From the NCBI GenBank assembly GCA_046290815.1, contig JBKBUF010000014.1:1-64000 (forward strand): DNA of 64,000 nucleotides, written 5' to 3'. Both the position numbers and the translations under genes were made by a program. The notes under the pieces are model-generated. The model saw only the letters and a list, made by a program, of their open reading frames with translations, ran no database searches and was not told the origin of the DNA. Shown here piece by piece: positions 28,101 through 36,467 of the stretch. The stretch comes from JBKBUF01 sp046290815. Its GTDB lineage: Bacteria; Bacteroidota; Bacteroidia; Cytophagales; Cytophagaceae. Position 1 is the stretch's first letter, and each line of letters starts with the position of its first letter.

Positions 28101-28190
28101 TGACGGGCAACCCCATTGTCCTCCGGCAGGCAACTGGGCAAATGCATTTATTGAAATCAATAACAACTGAATCAGTATAATTTTTTTCAT
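25170..28190 (-). CDS. T9SS-secreted multidomain protein with an unassigned, lysozyme-like N-terminal region
   Basis: This 1006-residue protein has a signal peptide (1-19). A large N-terminal region (about 40-400) carries helix-rich LGQENGF at 104-110, reminiscent of the catalytic Glu segment of lytic transglycosylases (Glu107, tentative), and an imperfect EF-hand-like loop DADANGSI at 359-366. Several Cys may form disulfides. Next come an Ig-like domain (about 412-500), a SprB-type repeat (about 510-595, ending GxYTVIVRK), a beta-sandwich region and a late fibronectin-like stretch. The T9SS type A sorting domain starts at IYPNPFDTS. It is probably a surface or extracellular cell-wall- or polymer-active enzyme. 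The N-terminal function is not established. Confidence 0.8.
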   Translation of the reverse strand: MKKIILIQLLLISINAFAQLPAGGQWGCPSIPISGKFDTTCFIRTGEIKLGQGYFDHYTASDPVYLVIPQNRPSFALSMAIAWNYYRNVLGRDGMSINQWFATLGQENGFVTYNGVQLPPTIYDESLGMNVALPCNYPRGCNNAGLYSWHVTQNLNDGPYHNTVDGYRTISPYVPMRYPGPESTYHPLYNSNMEAASMNKSFYDLSIYRRAQFMNNVDLTVVEAGSPDPYGVEAAHAVAYNLGPNSAQSIGSPGYTLPAGIGTNNNWSVNYYNGGVSCYGQRVAAMTAVLDNNEAYAQSRYPAACGGNVNNWNFYSFYDQQIRWDTVAASIDRLLSTMYPEMNATTFKNAVKTVFDRIDADANGSISFRYEMGGVIDAIVMNLPKDDPGFNAQYAINGSGCKLDCRAPYAVIKPSGPTRICIGQSVILTAEVESPTASVTYQWQRNGTNIAGATSSTYTVTPSVAGTNNYSVIVCWNALRESNGTSTICCAQSECTVDVTAEGNCSSCVMNMVLTPVQNSCTSMPNGSIQVTIATAEAGPFEYIWSGPSGGTHITSDLNHTITGLRDGKYTVIVRKVSNPGCRAVQDVSITPVTPVKEQIIATANNSSAPVQLDVVLVNQKPHTCNIEVSYGALNAASWDRSFFMDLKTNGTSTLTMYESYPSAGTRDDPWDWWPFSWPNGGAGNAPNVRTIAVNDGDTVSVFGITLVPLGTPVPGFIDGGVRLNGSGSTVTFTELGTINNSNFVTFRYRPPAPSNGTRQMGNSYIVTCPVVSPPAYTFSWSPAAGLSNPNIKNPVACPPSLPYTYTVTATHPVNTSCQLTSQVEVTQTCVVAPMHFLHFSGEKSADQIMLTWITTNENNCAYYTIEKSYDGYSFFPIGHVSCKNIPGTHNYTFEDEGRLEKLNYYRIVESGMEGTTTVSNVVVVNSGVEAKIYPNPFDTSVIIEIYVQDNMAELKIFNIQGQLIETLTLRNGINKLSIGEEYHSGMYFLELMDNNGINNYKMVKN

Positions 28191-28427
28191 GGGCTTTTTG
28201 ATAAAAATTTAAAAAATGAAAAGATTAAAAATTTGCAAACTACTTTATAATAGTTTTCACAGGTATAAGGTAAGCGAAGAAAGGAATTATATGTGAAAAA
28301 ATTATGGGTTTATTGCGTTATCCTGGACAATTAATGTTGCACAATAATAGTATATAACATATTGAATAATAAATATTATCTAATTATGTTACAATGTAAA
28401 ATTTCTGGTTTATTACCAGATAAATAA

Positions 28428-31400
28428 TTAGTCAATAATTATTGGAAAATCCTGTCCACGTGAAAATGTAAACGGATATTGTGGCTTACCGCTGTATTTT
28501 TTGTTCAGCTCAGGAGTTTGATCGTCCAGATATGATTTGAGTTCAAACACAGTGATTTTACCATCCTTTGGACTACCGTCGGCCTCTCCTTTAAGAGCGT
28601 TAAGCAGTAGATAAGTGAAAATGCCATGCCCTAATTCTTTGACCTCTTTTGAAGTCTGATCTTCTGAGGAGGATGCAAGGATATGTATTCCGGCACTTCG
28701 GGAAAGTTGAGCAATTGCTTTTTCTTCGGAAGAGCCCCTGGCTGCCAGCAATTCTACCGATCCTCCTGAATGACATGCATCCATAATTACTATTTGTTTT
28801 AAGGCTTTGATTTCTCTTAGATGGTGTTGTAATATTCCGGCTTCTATAGCTTCTTTATTCAATATTGCGGGGTCGTACAGCCTGGTGCTTTCCACCGGAA
28901 TAAAATAAAACTTTTCATCTGCCATGCTTCCATGTCCTGCATAAAAGAATATAAAGACATCATTTTTTCTAATTGTTTGAGCCAGTTTGACAAGTGTGTC
29001 CAGTATATTTTTTTTCGTTGCGTCTTTATCATATAGTTCGTGGACAACTACATTCTTAAAAAGTTTAGGTGCTTTTTCTTTAATCAAACCTGCAAAGGCT
29101 TCAGCATCATCCCGTGCATAATTTAGCTGCAGGGAAGGGTTTTTATATATATCAATACCTACAGCAAATACATGGCATATGCTGTTTTTATCACCTGTTT
29201 CTGAGAATATCTCAGCCGTTGAAGGTGCAGATTCAATCCTTTCTTTGCTATATCCGCTTACTTCAAACTGATTATAGCCATGCACCAGCGATACATTTTC
29301 TTTAATGGTAATAGTGGTTCCTCTCTCCGGAATATTTGATTTCCAATCGGAGGGTAATGGAATTCGTTTTCCATTATGGAGAAATTTAATTTCATCTATA
29401 CCCCCACCGTTATTCGTTATTTTGATATAAACTTCCGCATCGCTAGTCCCTGACAGGGGAAGTGCAGAAACTTTTATTGTCGGTGGAGGGGATTGTTTCA
29501 GAATGTCTTCTGCCTTTTTAACAGGGAATGATTCTCCACGGGTTTTATTGAGCTGTTTTAATAAATCCGGTCTATAAAACCTGTCCAGCATTTGCTCTGA
29601 GCTCACAACTTCCAGTTCACGTACAAAATGTACATAACCAAATGCCTTGTCTGTTCCGTTGAAATATCCTTCTGAAGTTTTGGCCATCCAGTCTTTACCT
29701 CCAAGATGAATATGCTCATAAAATTCTTCTCCTTTTTCAGCGTTCCAGAGTTTCACCATACCATCAATGCTTATACTTGCAAGTATCTTTCCGCTTTCGC
29801 TCAAACACAGGTTTGTTACCTCCGACTTATGTCCTTCAAGTCTCCGGATAATTTTACCTGACTCATAATCTCTCACAATAATGATCCGGTCTTCACCTGC
29901 GGAATATATCTGTTTTCCATCCTGACTGAATAAGCATGCATGAACAGGACCGGAATGATCTTTATATTTTTTTGTCATCAGCCCGGTGTTTATATCCCAT
30001 GCTCTTACAGAACCGTCCCAGGAGGAACTAATCATAGTTGTTTTATTGGTAGGGTGGAAGCAAATAGAAGATACCACATCTGTATGTCCGGTAAAAGTTC
30101 GGATAGCTGTTTTAGTATCAGGCTCCCAAAGCTCAAAAGTTTTTCCTAACCTTCCTGCTGCCAGATATATTCCATCCGGAGAATAGCTGAGTGCAAAAGC
30201 GGAACTGTTGGATAAATCTATCCGGGAAATGTTTTTGCCGGTTTTGGTATCCCAAATACTCATAGTCGCATCCCAGCTGCTGAGCGTAAACTGGCTCCCA
30301 TCAGGACTAAAGCGTGCTGACAATATCGGATGACGATGAGCATTTATTTCATGAATCAATATACCCTGGCCTGTCCAAATGGCTGCTTTGCCTTCTGCAT
30401 CTCCTGTAACTATATATTTTTCATCCTGGCTGATGTCAAATGTGATGACAGCCTTGTTATGAGCATTAAATTCTTTTACGGGTAATCCTGATGCAATTTC
30501 CCATTCACTTAATGTAGTTTCTGTTTTAGACCTGTAAAGATGCTTCCCTGACTTGCTGATTTCAATTTCATTTTTAAGTTTCAGGTATTTTGCAATATGG
30601 CTTTGCCAGTAATTGTTAGGATCGTAATCAATTCCTGATTCCTTTTCATTGATAATTCCTTTAAGTAATCCGGTTTGTTTAAGATCCGGTAAGGTAAAAA
30701 TAACAGTAGTGTTGTTGTCGCAGCCTGCAATGATATGATTATAATCAGAACTAATAGTGAATTCTGTAATTTTTACATTCTCCCTCACCGAGGTTGTATG
30801 AAAAACTTTTTTATCGGATCTTTTAATTACAGAAATTTCTTTTTCATTTCCTGCGACTATGTATTCACCTGCATAATATATTCCGGTTATTCCATCATAT
30901 TTTTCACCGTTATCCCATAATAAGTTACCGGTTGCTATTTCATATTCTTCAATACCGGCATTGTGAGAAAGTTTTAGAAGGAATTTGTTATCCGGACTGA
31001 TTTCCGCTATAGTGCCGCAACCTCCGCACCAGCCTGCCGATGGCTTTATTGTTTGCTTCAATGACCAGTCTGAAGTATTATAAATTTTTACTGTTCTATT
31101 GTCTTCTCCAACCGCAAGCAAAGATCCGTCGTTGCTGAAAGTAATATTTACACCATAGCCCGAACCCTGATCTGCATTTGTTTCTATAGATTTTAAAATC
31201 TTTCCTGAAAGATCATATATTTTTATTTGGTCAAAATATCCTGCAGTGATAAAATAATTTCCTGTGGGAGAAAATGCCACATCGGTCATGTATTTGTTTT
31301 CAGCAGGTGTTTCCAGAAGCAGTTTGCCGCTAGTTATATCCCATATCCGGGCAATACCATCTGCGCAACTTGTAATCAGTTTTTTTCCGTCCTTACTGAA

Positions 31401-31646
31401 GTCAGCCGCGTTTACTGTGTGATTATGACCTGCAAATGTTCTTATTTCTCTTCCGTAGGGTAGATCCCATAGAATAGCAGATTTATCTCTGCTACCGGTA
31501 ATACAATATAAACCGGTTGGGTGTACTGCGACAGCTTTTACTGCGGCGTTGTGTCCTTTTTGAATTACGGTTTCAAGCCTTTGTGCACATAAGGGCAACT
31601 GAAGAAATAAAAAAATTATTAATGATAATGAAAAACTATTAACCAT
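28428..31646 (-). CDS. Exported WD40-repeat caspase-like (peptidase C14) protein
   Basis: This 1072-residue protein starts with a signal peptide (SLSLIIFLFLQLPLCAQ). It then has two sets of WD40 repeats (about 30-335 and 375-640; motifs such as GSRDKSAILWD, SWDGSVRAWD). A linker (about 640-740) and an Ig-like region (about 740-815) follow. A C-terminal caspase/metacaspase domain holds the catalytic dyad His905 (YAGHG) and Cys958 (DACHSGG). Such orthocaspases usually cleave after basic residues and the propellers bind partners; export to the periplasm or surface is unusual. No T9SS sorting domain is present. A USP gene lies 36 bp upstream on the same strand and is probably co-transcribed. Confidence 0.88.
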   Translation of the reverse strand: MVNSFSLSLIIFLFLQLPLCAQRLETVIQKGHNAAVKAVAVHPTGLYCITGSRDKSAILWDLPYGREIRTFAGHNHTVNAADFSKDGKKLITSCADGIARIWDITSGKLLLETPAENKYMTDVAFSPTGNYFITAGYFDQIKIYDLSGKILKSIETNADQGSGYGVNITFSNDGSLLAVGEDNRTVKIYNTSDWSLKQTIKPSAGWCGGCGTIAEISPDNKFLLKLSHNAGIEEYEIATGNLLWDNGEKYDGITGIYYAGEYIVAGNEKEISVIKRSDKKVFHTTSVRENVKITEFTISSDYNHIIAGCDNNTTVIFTLPDLKQTGLLKGIINEKESGIDYDPNNYWQSHIAKYLKLKNEIEISKSGKHLYRSKTETTLSEWEIASGLPVKEFNAHNKAVITFDISQDEKYIVTGDAEGKAAIWTGQGILIHEINAHRHPILSARFSPDGSQFTLSSWDATMSIWDTKTGKNISRIDLSNSSAFALSYSPDGIYLAAGRLGKTFELWEPDTKTAIRTFTGHTDVVSSICFHPTNKTTMISSSWDGSVRAWDINTGLMTKKYKDHSGPVHACLFSQDGKQIYSAGEDRIIIVRDYESGKIIRRLEGHKSEVTNLCLSESGKILASISIDGMVKLWNAEKGEEFYEHIHLGGKDWMAKTSEGYFNGTDKAFGYVHFVRELEVVSSEQMLDRFYRPDLLKQLNKTRGESFPVKKAEDILKQSPPPTIKVSALPLSGTSDAEVYIKITNNGGGIDEIKFLHNGKRIPLPSDWKSNIPERGTTITIKENVSLVHGYNQFEVSGYSKERIESAPSTAEIFSETGDKNSICHVFAVGIDIYKNPSLQLNYARDDAEAFAGLIKEKAPKLFKNVVVHELYDKDATKKNILDTLVKLAQTIRKNDVFIFFYAGHGSMADEKFYFIPVESTRLYDPAILNKEAIEAGILQHHLREIKALKQIVIMDACHSGGSVELLAARGSSEEKAIAQLSRSAGIHILASSSEDQTSKEVKELGHGIFTYLLLNALKGEADGSPKDGKITVFELKSYLDDQTPELNKKYSGKPQYPFTFSRGQDFPIIID

Positions 31647-31682
31647 GTGAGCCGAAGTAAATTGCAGCTCAATTTACTTAAT

Positions 31683-32513
31683 TTATTTCAAAATCAGTAG
31701 TGGAAGACCCGCATGATAGGCCAACTCTTTAGTTGTGCTTCCTGTAAATATACCTTCGAAGAAGCTTTTCTCTTCAGGCATTATAGCGATAAGGTCGGGA
31801 AGATTCTTATTGTACCATTCTTCAAATACTTCTTTGGTAGGTTCTCCTTCCTGAATTGAAATGGTACATTTGTGCTGTCCGATAAATGGATGTGTTTTTA
31901 TTTTCTCAATTTCTGCTTCTGATATGGTTACGTTTTTCTTTTGGAAGTAAAGTATATTAATATCGCTGGAAAATCTGTTGGAGAATACAGTTAATAACTC
32001 TGTACGATTTCCGGGATTAAAGTTTTTGATATCTGCAGCTAGTGCAACATGGCTTAAATCTGTGAATGTATAATCTGACGGTATCAGCAATACAGGTATT
32101 TTAGAACTATTAATCACCTTTGCTGCGTTGCTTCCCAATAGCATTTTTTTTATACCGGAAGCACCATTTGTTCCCATGATGATAATATCCGTTTTATACT
32201 GTTTTGCTAATGTTTCAACAGACAAATCCAGAGGAGGTGTAGCTATAATGCATTCATATGGGATCTCCTTTGCTCTGGTGTTTAATGATGTGTATAGTTT
32301 CCTGATTTCACCTTCAAGTATTTCTTTTTTACTTTCTTTTTCCTGTGAAATTATATTCTCTCTGACATTTAATTCTGTCATTGCAGGTACCATAGGGTAA
32401 TCCATCACATGAACAAAAGTAATTTTACCGGTCATATATTTACCGGCAATGATGGCAGACTTTGCCGCATTTAAAGACAGATCTGAAAAATCTACAGGCA
32501 CAAGCAGGTTCAT
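31683..32513 (-). CDS. Tandem universal stress protein (UspA family)
   Basis: The 276-residue protein contains two UspA domains. The first has an intact ATP loop, GTNGASGIKKMLLGS (G-x2-G-x9-G-S), so nucleotide binding is likely. The second half is degenerate but ends with the usual strand HAGLPLLILK. It is only 36 bp upstream of the WD40-caspase gene on the same strand. It is divergent from the antiporter gene across 142 bp that contain an inverted repeat at 32577-32595. Confidence 0.88.
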   Translation of the reverse strand: MNLLVPVDFSDLSLNAAKSAIIAGKYMTGKITFVHVMDYPMVPAMTELNVRENIISQEKESKKEILEGEIRKLYTSLNTRAKEIPYECIIATPPLDLSVETLAKQYKTDIIIMGTNGASGIKKMLLGSNAAKVINSSKIPVLLIPSDYTFTDLSHVALAADIKNFNPGNRTELLTVFSNRFSSDINILYFQKKNVTISEAEIEKIKTHPFIGQHKCTISIQEGEPTKEVFEEWYNKNLPDLIAIMPEEKSFFEGIFTGSTTKELAYHAGLPLLILK

Positions 32514-32576
32514 ATTTAAATAACAGGTTATATGGTTTGAAGTTGTAAATATAACAAATGATAAATATATATAATT

Positions 32577-32595
32577 GGCAATGGTCAGAATTGCC
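32577..32595. promoter_or_regulatory. Inverted repeat in the divergent USP/antiporter promoter region
   Basis: GGCAAT (32577-32582) and ATTGCC (32590-32595) form a perfect 6-bp inverted repeat with a 7-bp spacer, about halfway between the two start codons. It could be a regulator-binding site; no regulator is known. Confidence 0.3.
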
Positions 32596-32655
32596 GGTTA
32601 TTTCAGTTATCTTCCAATTTGAATTATTGTTACATTTTAGATCAAATTTCATTAA

Positions 32656-34110
32656 ATGTTCGATCTGGAAACATTTTTATTAAGTATTTCATTGCTTGTA
32701 ATCATCAGTGTGTTGCTGGCAAGATGGGGGGATAATACAGGTTTGCCGGTATTATTACTTTTCCTTGGGGTAGGTATGCTGGCCGGTTCTGAAGGATGGG
32801 GGAAAATACATTTTGATAACCCAGTCCTTGCTCAACAAATAGGGGTGATAGCTCTTGTTTTTATATTATTTTCGGGTGGACTGGATACAAATTGGAAATT
32901 TGTAAAACCGGTTACAGCATCCGCTGTTACACTTTCTACATTTGGTGTTTTACTCACGGCCGCAAGCTTAGGACTTTTTATAAATTTTGTTTCTGACTTA
33001 CCTCTGCCCATCAGCTTCTTATTAGGTTCGGTAGTAGCATCTACCGATGCAGCTGCTGTGTTTGGCATTCTGGGTTCTAAAAGTTTAAACTTAAAAGGCA
33101 AGCTGAAACCCCTATTGGAACTGGAATCAGGAAGCAATGACCCTATGGCTATATTTCTGACGATCGGTATTCTCGAGATTATTCAAAGTCCGGATATTTC
33201 CTGGTGGTTTCTCATTCAGATTTTCATGTTTCAAATGGTTCTTGGTTTAGGTGTCGGATTTGCCTCCGGTAAATTGATAGCTTTAATGATCAATAGAATA
33301 AAAATTGTTATTGAGGGGCTTTATCCGGTATTTGTATTAGCCTTTGCTGTCCTAATATTTTCTTTTACAGCTAAGGTAAATGGAAGCGGGTTTCTTGCAG
33401 TATATGTAGCAGGAATTGTAATTGGTAATCATGATATCGTTTACAAAAGAACCATATTCCGATTTTTTGACGGTCTGGCATGGTTAAGTCAGATTATTAT
33501 GTTTCTTACTTTAGGTCTGCTTGTTTTCCCAAGTCACATTATTCCGATAATACCAATCGGTGTCATTATTTCTATTTTTTTAATCGCAATTGCCAGACCT
33601 GTATCAGTTTTTCTATCATTGGCTTTTAGTAGTTTTAATGTCAGAGAGAAATTGCTGGTTTCATGGGTAGGACTACGTGGGGCCGTTCCAATCATTCTTG
33701 CTACCTTTCCTATGATAACCGGAGTGGAGCAGGCCGACTTTATATTTAATGTAGTGTTTTTTATTGTGCTCACCTCTGCGTTATTACAAGGCTGGAGTAT
33801 CCCGATTGTGGCGAGATTATTAAGGCTCACTCAACCGATGGAAAGGAAAATTCAATCCAGAATAGAATTCAGCGGTCCGGATGAAAGCGATATGATGGTT
33901 CTTAAACTGGTTGTTCCGGATAAAGTTGAAATCGTCAATAAATCACTTGTTGATATAGGGATTTTAAAGGGAAGCCTGGTAGTTCTTATTCATCGGCAGG
34001 GCAGCTATTTTGTACCTAGTGGTGGTACAATTTTATTGCCTGGGGATGTACTTGAGGTACTCGTTCCAAAAGAAAAGGTGGCTGAATTAAAGCTGATGTT
34101 TTCCAAATAA
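32656..34110 (+). CDS. NhaP2-like K+(Na+)/H+ antiporter with C-terminal RCK_C domain
   Basis: The 484-residue CPA1 antiporter has about 12 transmembrane helices, with the family motifs STDAAAVFGIL at about 118-128 and ESGSNDPMAIFL at about 155-166 (ion-binding Asp). A cytoplasmic TrkA-C/RCK_C regulatory domain lies at about 410-480. This architecture matches E. coli CvrA/NhaP2, which exchanges K+ or Na+ for H+ in volume and pH control. Whether K+ or Na+ is preferred is not readable. It ends with an intrinsic terminator. Confidence 0.9.
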   Translation: MFDLETFLLSISLLVIISVLLARWGDNTGLPVLLLFLGVGMLAGSEGWGKIHFDNPVLAQQIGVIALVFILFSGGLDTNWKFVKPVTASAVTLSTFGVLLTAASLGLFINFVSDLPLPISFLLGSVVASTDAAAVFGILGSKSLNLKGKLKPLLELESGSNDPMAIFLTIGILEIIQSPDISWWFLIQIFMFQMVLGLGVGFASGKLIALMINRIKIVIEGLYPVFVLAFAVLIFSFTAKVNGSGFLAVYVAGIVIGNHDIVYKRTIFRFFDGLAWLSQIIMFLTLGLLVFPSHIIPIIPIGVIISIFLIAIARPVSVFLSLAFSSFNVREKLLVSWVGLRGAVPIILATFPMITGVEQADFIFNVVFFIVLTSALLQGWSIPIVARLLRLTQPMERKIQSRIEFSGPDESDMMVLKLVVPDKVEIVNKSLVDIGILKGSLVVLIHRQGSYFVPSGGTILLPGDVLEVLVPKEKVAELKLMFSK

Positions 34111-34117
34111 AAAGAAA

Positions 34118-34145
34118 AGGGCGCTACCCTAAAGCGCCCTTTCTT
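34118..34145 (+). terminator. Rho-independent terminator of the antiporter gene
   Basis: AGGGCGCT (34118-34125) pairs with AGCGCCCT (34133-34140) over a 7-nt loop, followed by TTCTT. It lies between convergent gene ends. Confidence 0.85.
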
Positions 34146-34172
34146 ATGATTTTACGATTAAGTAAAATCAGT

Positions 34173-34589
34173 TTACACCCTGTGAATTATAAAATTCACA
34201 ACACCCCATAGTGTAAAGTCCATTGTTTCTGTAATTTCTAACGGCTTCTGTGATGATTCTGAAAGAAGAAACATCTTATTCTGATGTATTCCTATTCTCT
34301 TTAAAATAAACTCACCGTTCATAACTGCAACAACAAGGTTGTTATGCTTAGGTTCAGTTCTTCTTTCAACTACTAAAAGGTCTCCGTCACTTATGCCGGG
34401 AAACCCGGGCCCCGCGCCCTTTACTCTTATATATAACGTAGAACCTTTATCAGTTATCATGGTTTGCACAAAATTTTCTTTTTTATCCACAGAATTAATT
34501 TTTTGTTGAAAATCAATAGGATATATGGAATTCTCTGCTGGTATTCCAAACGGCAGCTTTTGATCCCGTGCATGAACATGTAATCTCAT
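34173..34589 (-). CDS. UmuD/LexA-type S24 protein lacking the catalytic serine
   Basis: The 138-residue protein aligns along its length with UmuD: a possible cleavage region PFGIPAEN at 13-20, GISDGDLLVVE at 65-75 and GEFILKRI at 92-99. In UmuD the nucleophile lies in GDSM. Here the same position reads GAGP, so Ser is replaced by Gly60, while the general-base lysine is kept as Lys97. Self-cleavage should therefore be impossible. It could be a structural partner of another S24 protein or a non-cleavable regulator. No umuC is adjacent; the divergent neighbour is a DnaQ-UvrC-type nuclease. Confidence 0.75.
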   Translation of the reverse strand: MRLHVHARDQKLPFGIPAENSIYPIDFQQKINSVDKKENFVQTMITDKGSTLYIRVKGAGPGFPGISDGDLLVVERRTEPKHNNLVVAVMNGEFILKRIGIHQNKMFLLSESSQKPLEITETMDFTLWGVVNFIIHRV

Positions 34590-34616
34590 TTGATAAAAAT
34601 TTTAGTAAATATACGG

Positions 34617-34666
34617 TTTTTGCTAATAAAGTTGGAGTTTGTGGATAAAAATATTTTTTTTGCTAA
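34617..34666. repeat. Direct repeat TTTTTGCTAA in the divergent UmuD-like / nuclease promoter
   Basis: Two identical 10-mers at 34617-34626 and 34657-34666 lie 40 bp apart in the 128-bp divergent intergenic region. They could be operator half-sites on the same face of the helix. The AT-rich background weakens the case. Confidence 0.3.
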
Positions 34667-34717
34667 ACCATAATTTAACCTTATGGCTGACTTTATATAA
34701 TTACTTATCAGATCAGA

Positions 34718-36106
34718 TTGAAATATTCTATAGTTGATATTGAAACCACCGGAGGGCATCCGGATTATCATCGCATTACTGAAGTGGCAGTTGTTGTGAC
34801 TGATGGCAGCAAGGTAATACGTCGTTTTGAGTCTCTGGTAAATCCCGATTGTGAAATACCTGATTACATTAGCTCACTTACCGGCATCACTGATGAAATG
34901 GTTAAAGGCGCTCCTTATTTCGAAGAAATTGCAGAGGAGCTATTAAGTCTCACTGAAGATTGTGTTTTCGTAGCCCACAATGTGAATTTTGATTATTCTT
35001 TTCTCAGACGAGAATTTCAATGGGCAGGTTATGATTTCACAAGGAAGAAATTATGTACTGTCAGACTCAGCAGAAAAATATTTCCCGGATTTCAAAGTTA
35101 CAGCCTGGGTAAACTATGTAAAGAACTTGATATAACTATCAGAAACAGACATAGGGCAGGTGGTGATACAGAAGCCACTTTCAAACTTTTTAAAAAACTT
35201 TTGGCAGAGGATAAAAATGATGTGGTTACGTCTTTTCTTAATAAAAAAAGCGGGGAAACCATTCTTCCACCTCATCTGAATAAGGAAAGCTACCAGAATT
35301 TACCTTCTGCTACCGGCGTTTATTATTTCCATGACAACAAAGGCAAAGTGTTGTACATAGGTAAAGCTGCGAATATCAAACAAAGGATCAAAAGCCATTT
35401 TTCAGGAAAGTTTTCTACTAACGGGTCTTTTGAATTTTTCAATAAAGTACATGATATAAGTTTTGAATTATGCGGAAATGAATTGATAGCCTTACTTTAT
35501 GAAGCTTCAGAGATCAAACGGTTATGGCCGGAGTTTAACAACGATCTGAAATATCCTGATCGCAATTTCGGAGTTTTTGACTATACAGATGTAAATGGTT
35601 ATATAAGGTTTTCAGTTGGTAAAATGCAAAGGGGTTTTAAACCTGTTCATACCTTTCGTTACATAGGAGAGGCCAGGGATTTTCTTGATGATCTGGTGAA
35701 GAGATTTGATCTCTGTGCCAAACTGTGCGGTCTTCAGAAAACGAAAAAGGAGTGTCATGACTTTTTGAATAATACTTGCAAAGGAGCTTGTGCAGGGAAA
35801 GAGGCGCCTGATGACTACAATAACAAGGTAACTGCTGCACTTGAAAATCTCAACAGTTCAGGTAAAACATTTGCCATAATGGGTGGCGGAAGGACAAAGG
35901 AAGAAAAGTCTGTTGTGGTTGTGGAAAACGGTGCCTACATGGGTTTTGCTTTTTTGGATAGCAGCTTGCGTATCGAGCAGTTTTCCGAATTGAAAACATA
36001 TGTTAAAAAACAAAAGGACGACAGAGATATTCAGAAAATCATTTATTCCTACCTTAAGAAGGCAGGAATAAATGATATTACACCTAATCAGATTATAAGA
36101 TTATAA
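34718..36106 (+). CDS. DEDDh exonuclease fused to a UvrC-type GIY-YIG nuclease domain
   Basis: The 462-residue protein has a DnaQ-like exonuclease domain (1-165) with ExoI DIETTGG (7-13), ExoII HNVNFDYSF (about 87-95) and ExoIII HRAGGDTEA (about 146-154). A GIY-YIG nuclease domain follows (about 200-280: TGVYYFHD, VLYIGKAANIKQRI), then a UvrC/Cho-like C-terminal part with a Cys cluster. Proteins of this DnaQ-Cho architecture are linked to nucleotide excision repair or its processing. The start is a TTG, since MKYSIVDIETTGG is where homologues begin and no ATG is in frame nearby. It overlaps the convergent lipoprotein gene by 6 bp. Confidence 0.88.
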   Translation: MKYSIVDIETTGGHPDYHRITEVAVVVTDGSKVIRRFESLVNPDCEIPDYISSLTGITDEMVKGAPYFEEIAEELLSLTEDCVFVAHNVNFDYSFLRREFQWAGYDFTRKKLCTVRLSRKIFPGFQSYSLGKLCKELDITIRNRHRAGGDTEATFKLFKKLLAEDKNDVVTSFLNKKSGETILPPHLNKESYQNLPSATGVYYFHDNKGKVLYIGKAANIKQRIKSHFSGKFSTNGSFEFFNKVHDISFELCGNELIALLYEASEIKRLWPEFNNDLKYPDRNFGVFDYTDVNGYIRFSVGKMQRGFKPVHTFRYIGEARDFLDDLVKRFDLCAKLCGLQKTKKECHDFLNNTCKGACAGKEAPDDYNNKVTAALENLNSSGKTFAIMGGGRTKEEKSVVVVENGAYMGFAFLDSSLRIEQFSELKTYVKKQKDDRDIQKIIYSYLKKAGINDITPNQIIRL

Positions 36107-36328
36107 TTGCTCATTTCTTTCGTCAGCCCTCCTAGCAGGATTGAAGGATGTGTCTTCAGGTACACGTGGACTCTCCCTTTCTCTTGCCTGCCCGGTAGTA
36201 TCAGGAATATTTGTAGTAGCCGGCTGCCCTGGATCTACGATTCCCGGTTGATCCTGTCTTCCTGTTCGTTCACAGGCAGTTCCTGCCAATATTATACCTA
36301 ATGCTGCTATTTTGATCCAACTTCTCAT
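36101..36328 (-). CDS. Small hypothetical lipoprotein, 75 aa
   Basis: A positively charged start and hydrophobic stretch lead to the lipobox LAGTAC, so Cys19 is the probable lipidated residue. The rest is hydrophilic and disordered, rich in Pro, Arg and Glu. Its stop overlaps the end of the nuclease gene by 6 bp on the opposite strand. No function is known; the lipobox supports it being real. Confidence 0.5.
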   Translation of the reverse strand: MRSWIKIAALGIILAGTACERTGRQDQPGIVDPGQPATTNIPDTTGQARERESPRVPEDTSFNPARRADERNEQL

Positions 36329-36467
36329 ATCCTTTATCCTTTACTTTTCAACCGAATTAAATTTGTAAAAGTTTGGAAACTTTTGATTTAGGAATTCAAC
36401 TGTTTTTTATGTACTTTAAATGATTGTTTCAGTTTATTTGGAAACTAATTACTTACTATTAACCCAG

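Noticed and set aside
36358..36365. TAAATTTG as promoter -7 of the sensor kinase
   Set aside because: It matches the consensus but lacks a TTG at the proper distance and lies over 100 bp from the chosen start in very AT-rich DNA; not reported as a feature.
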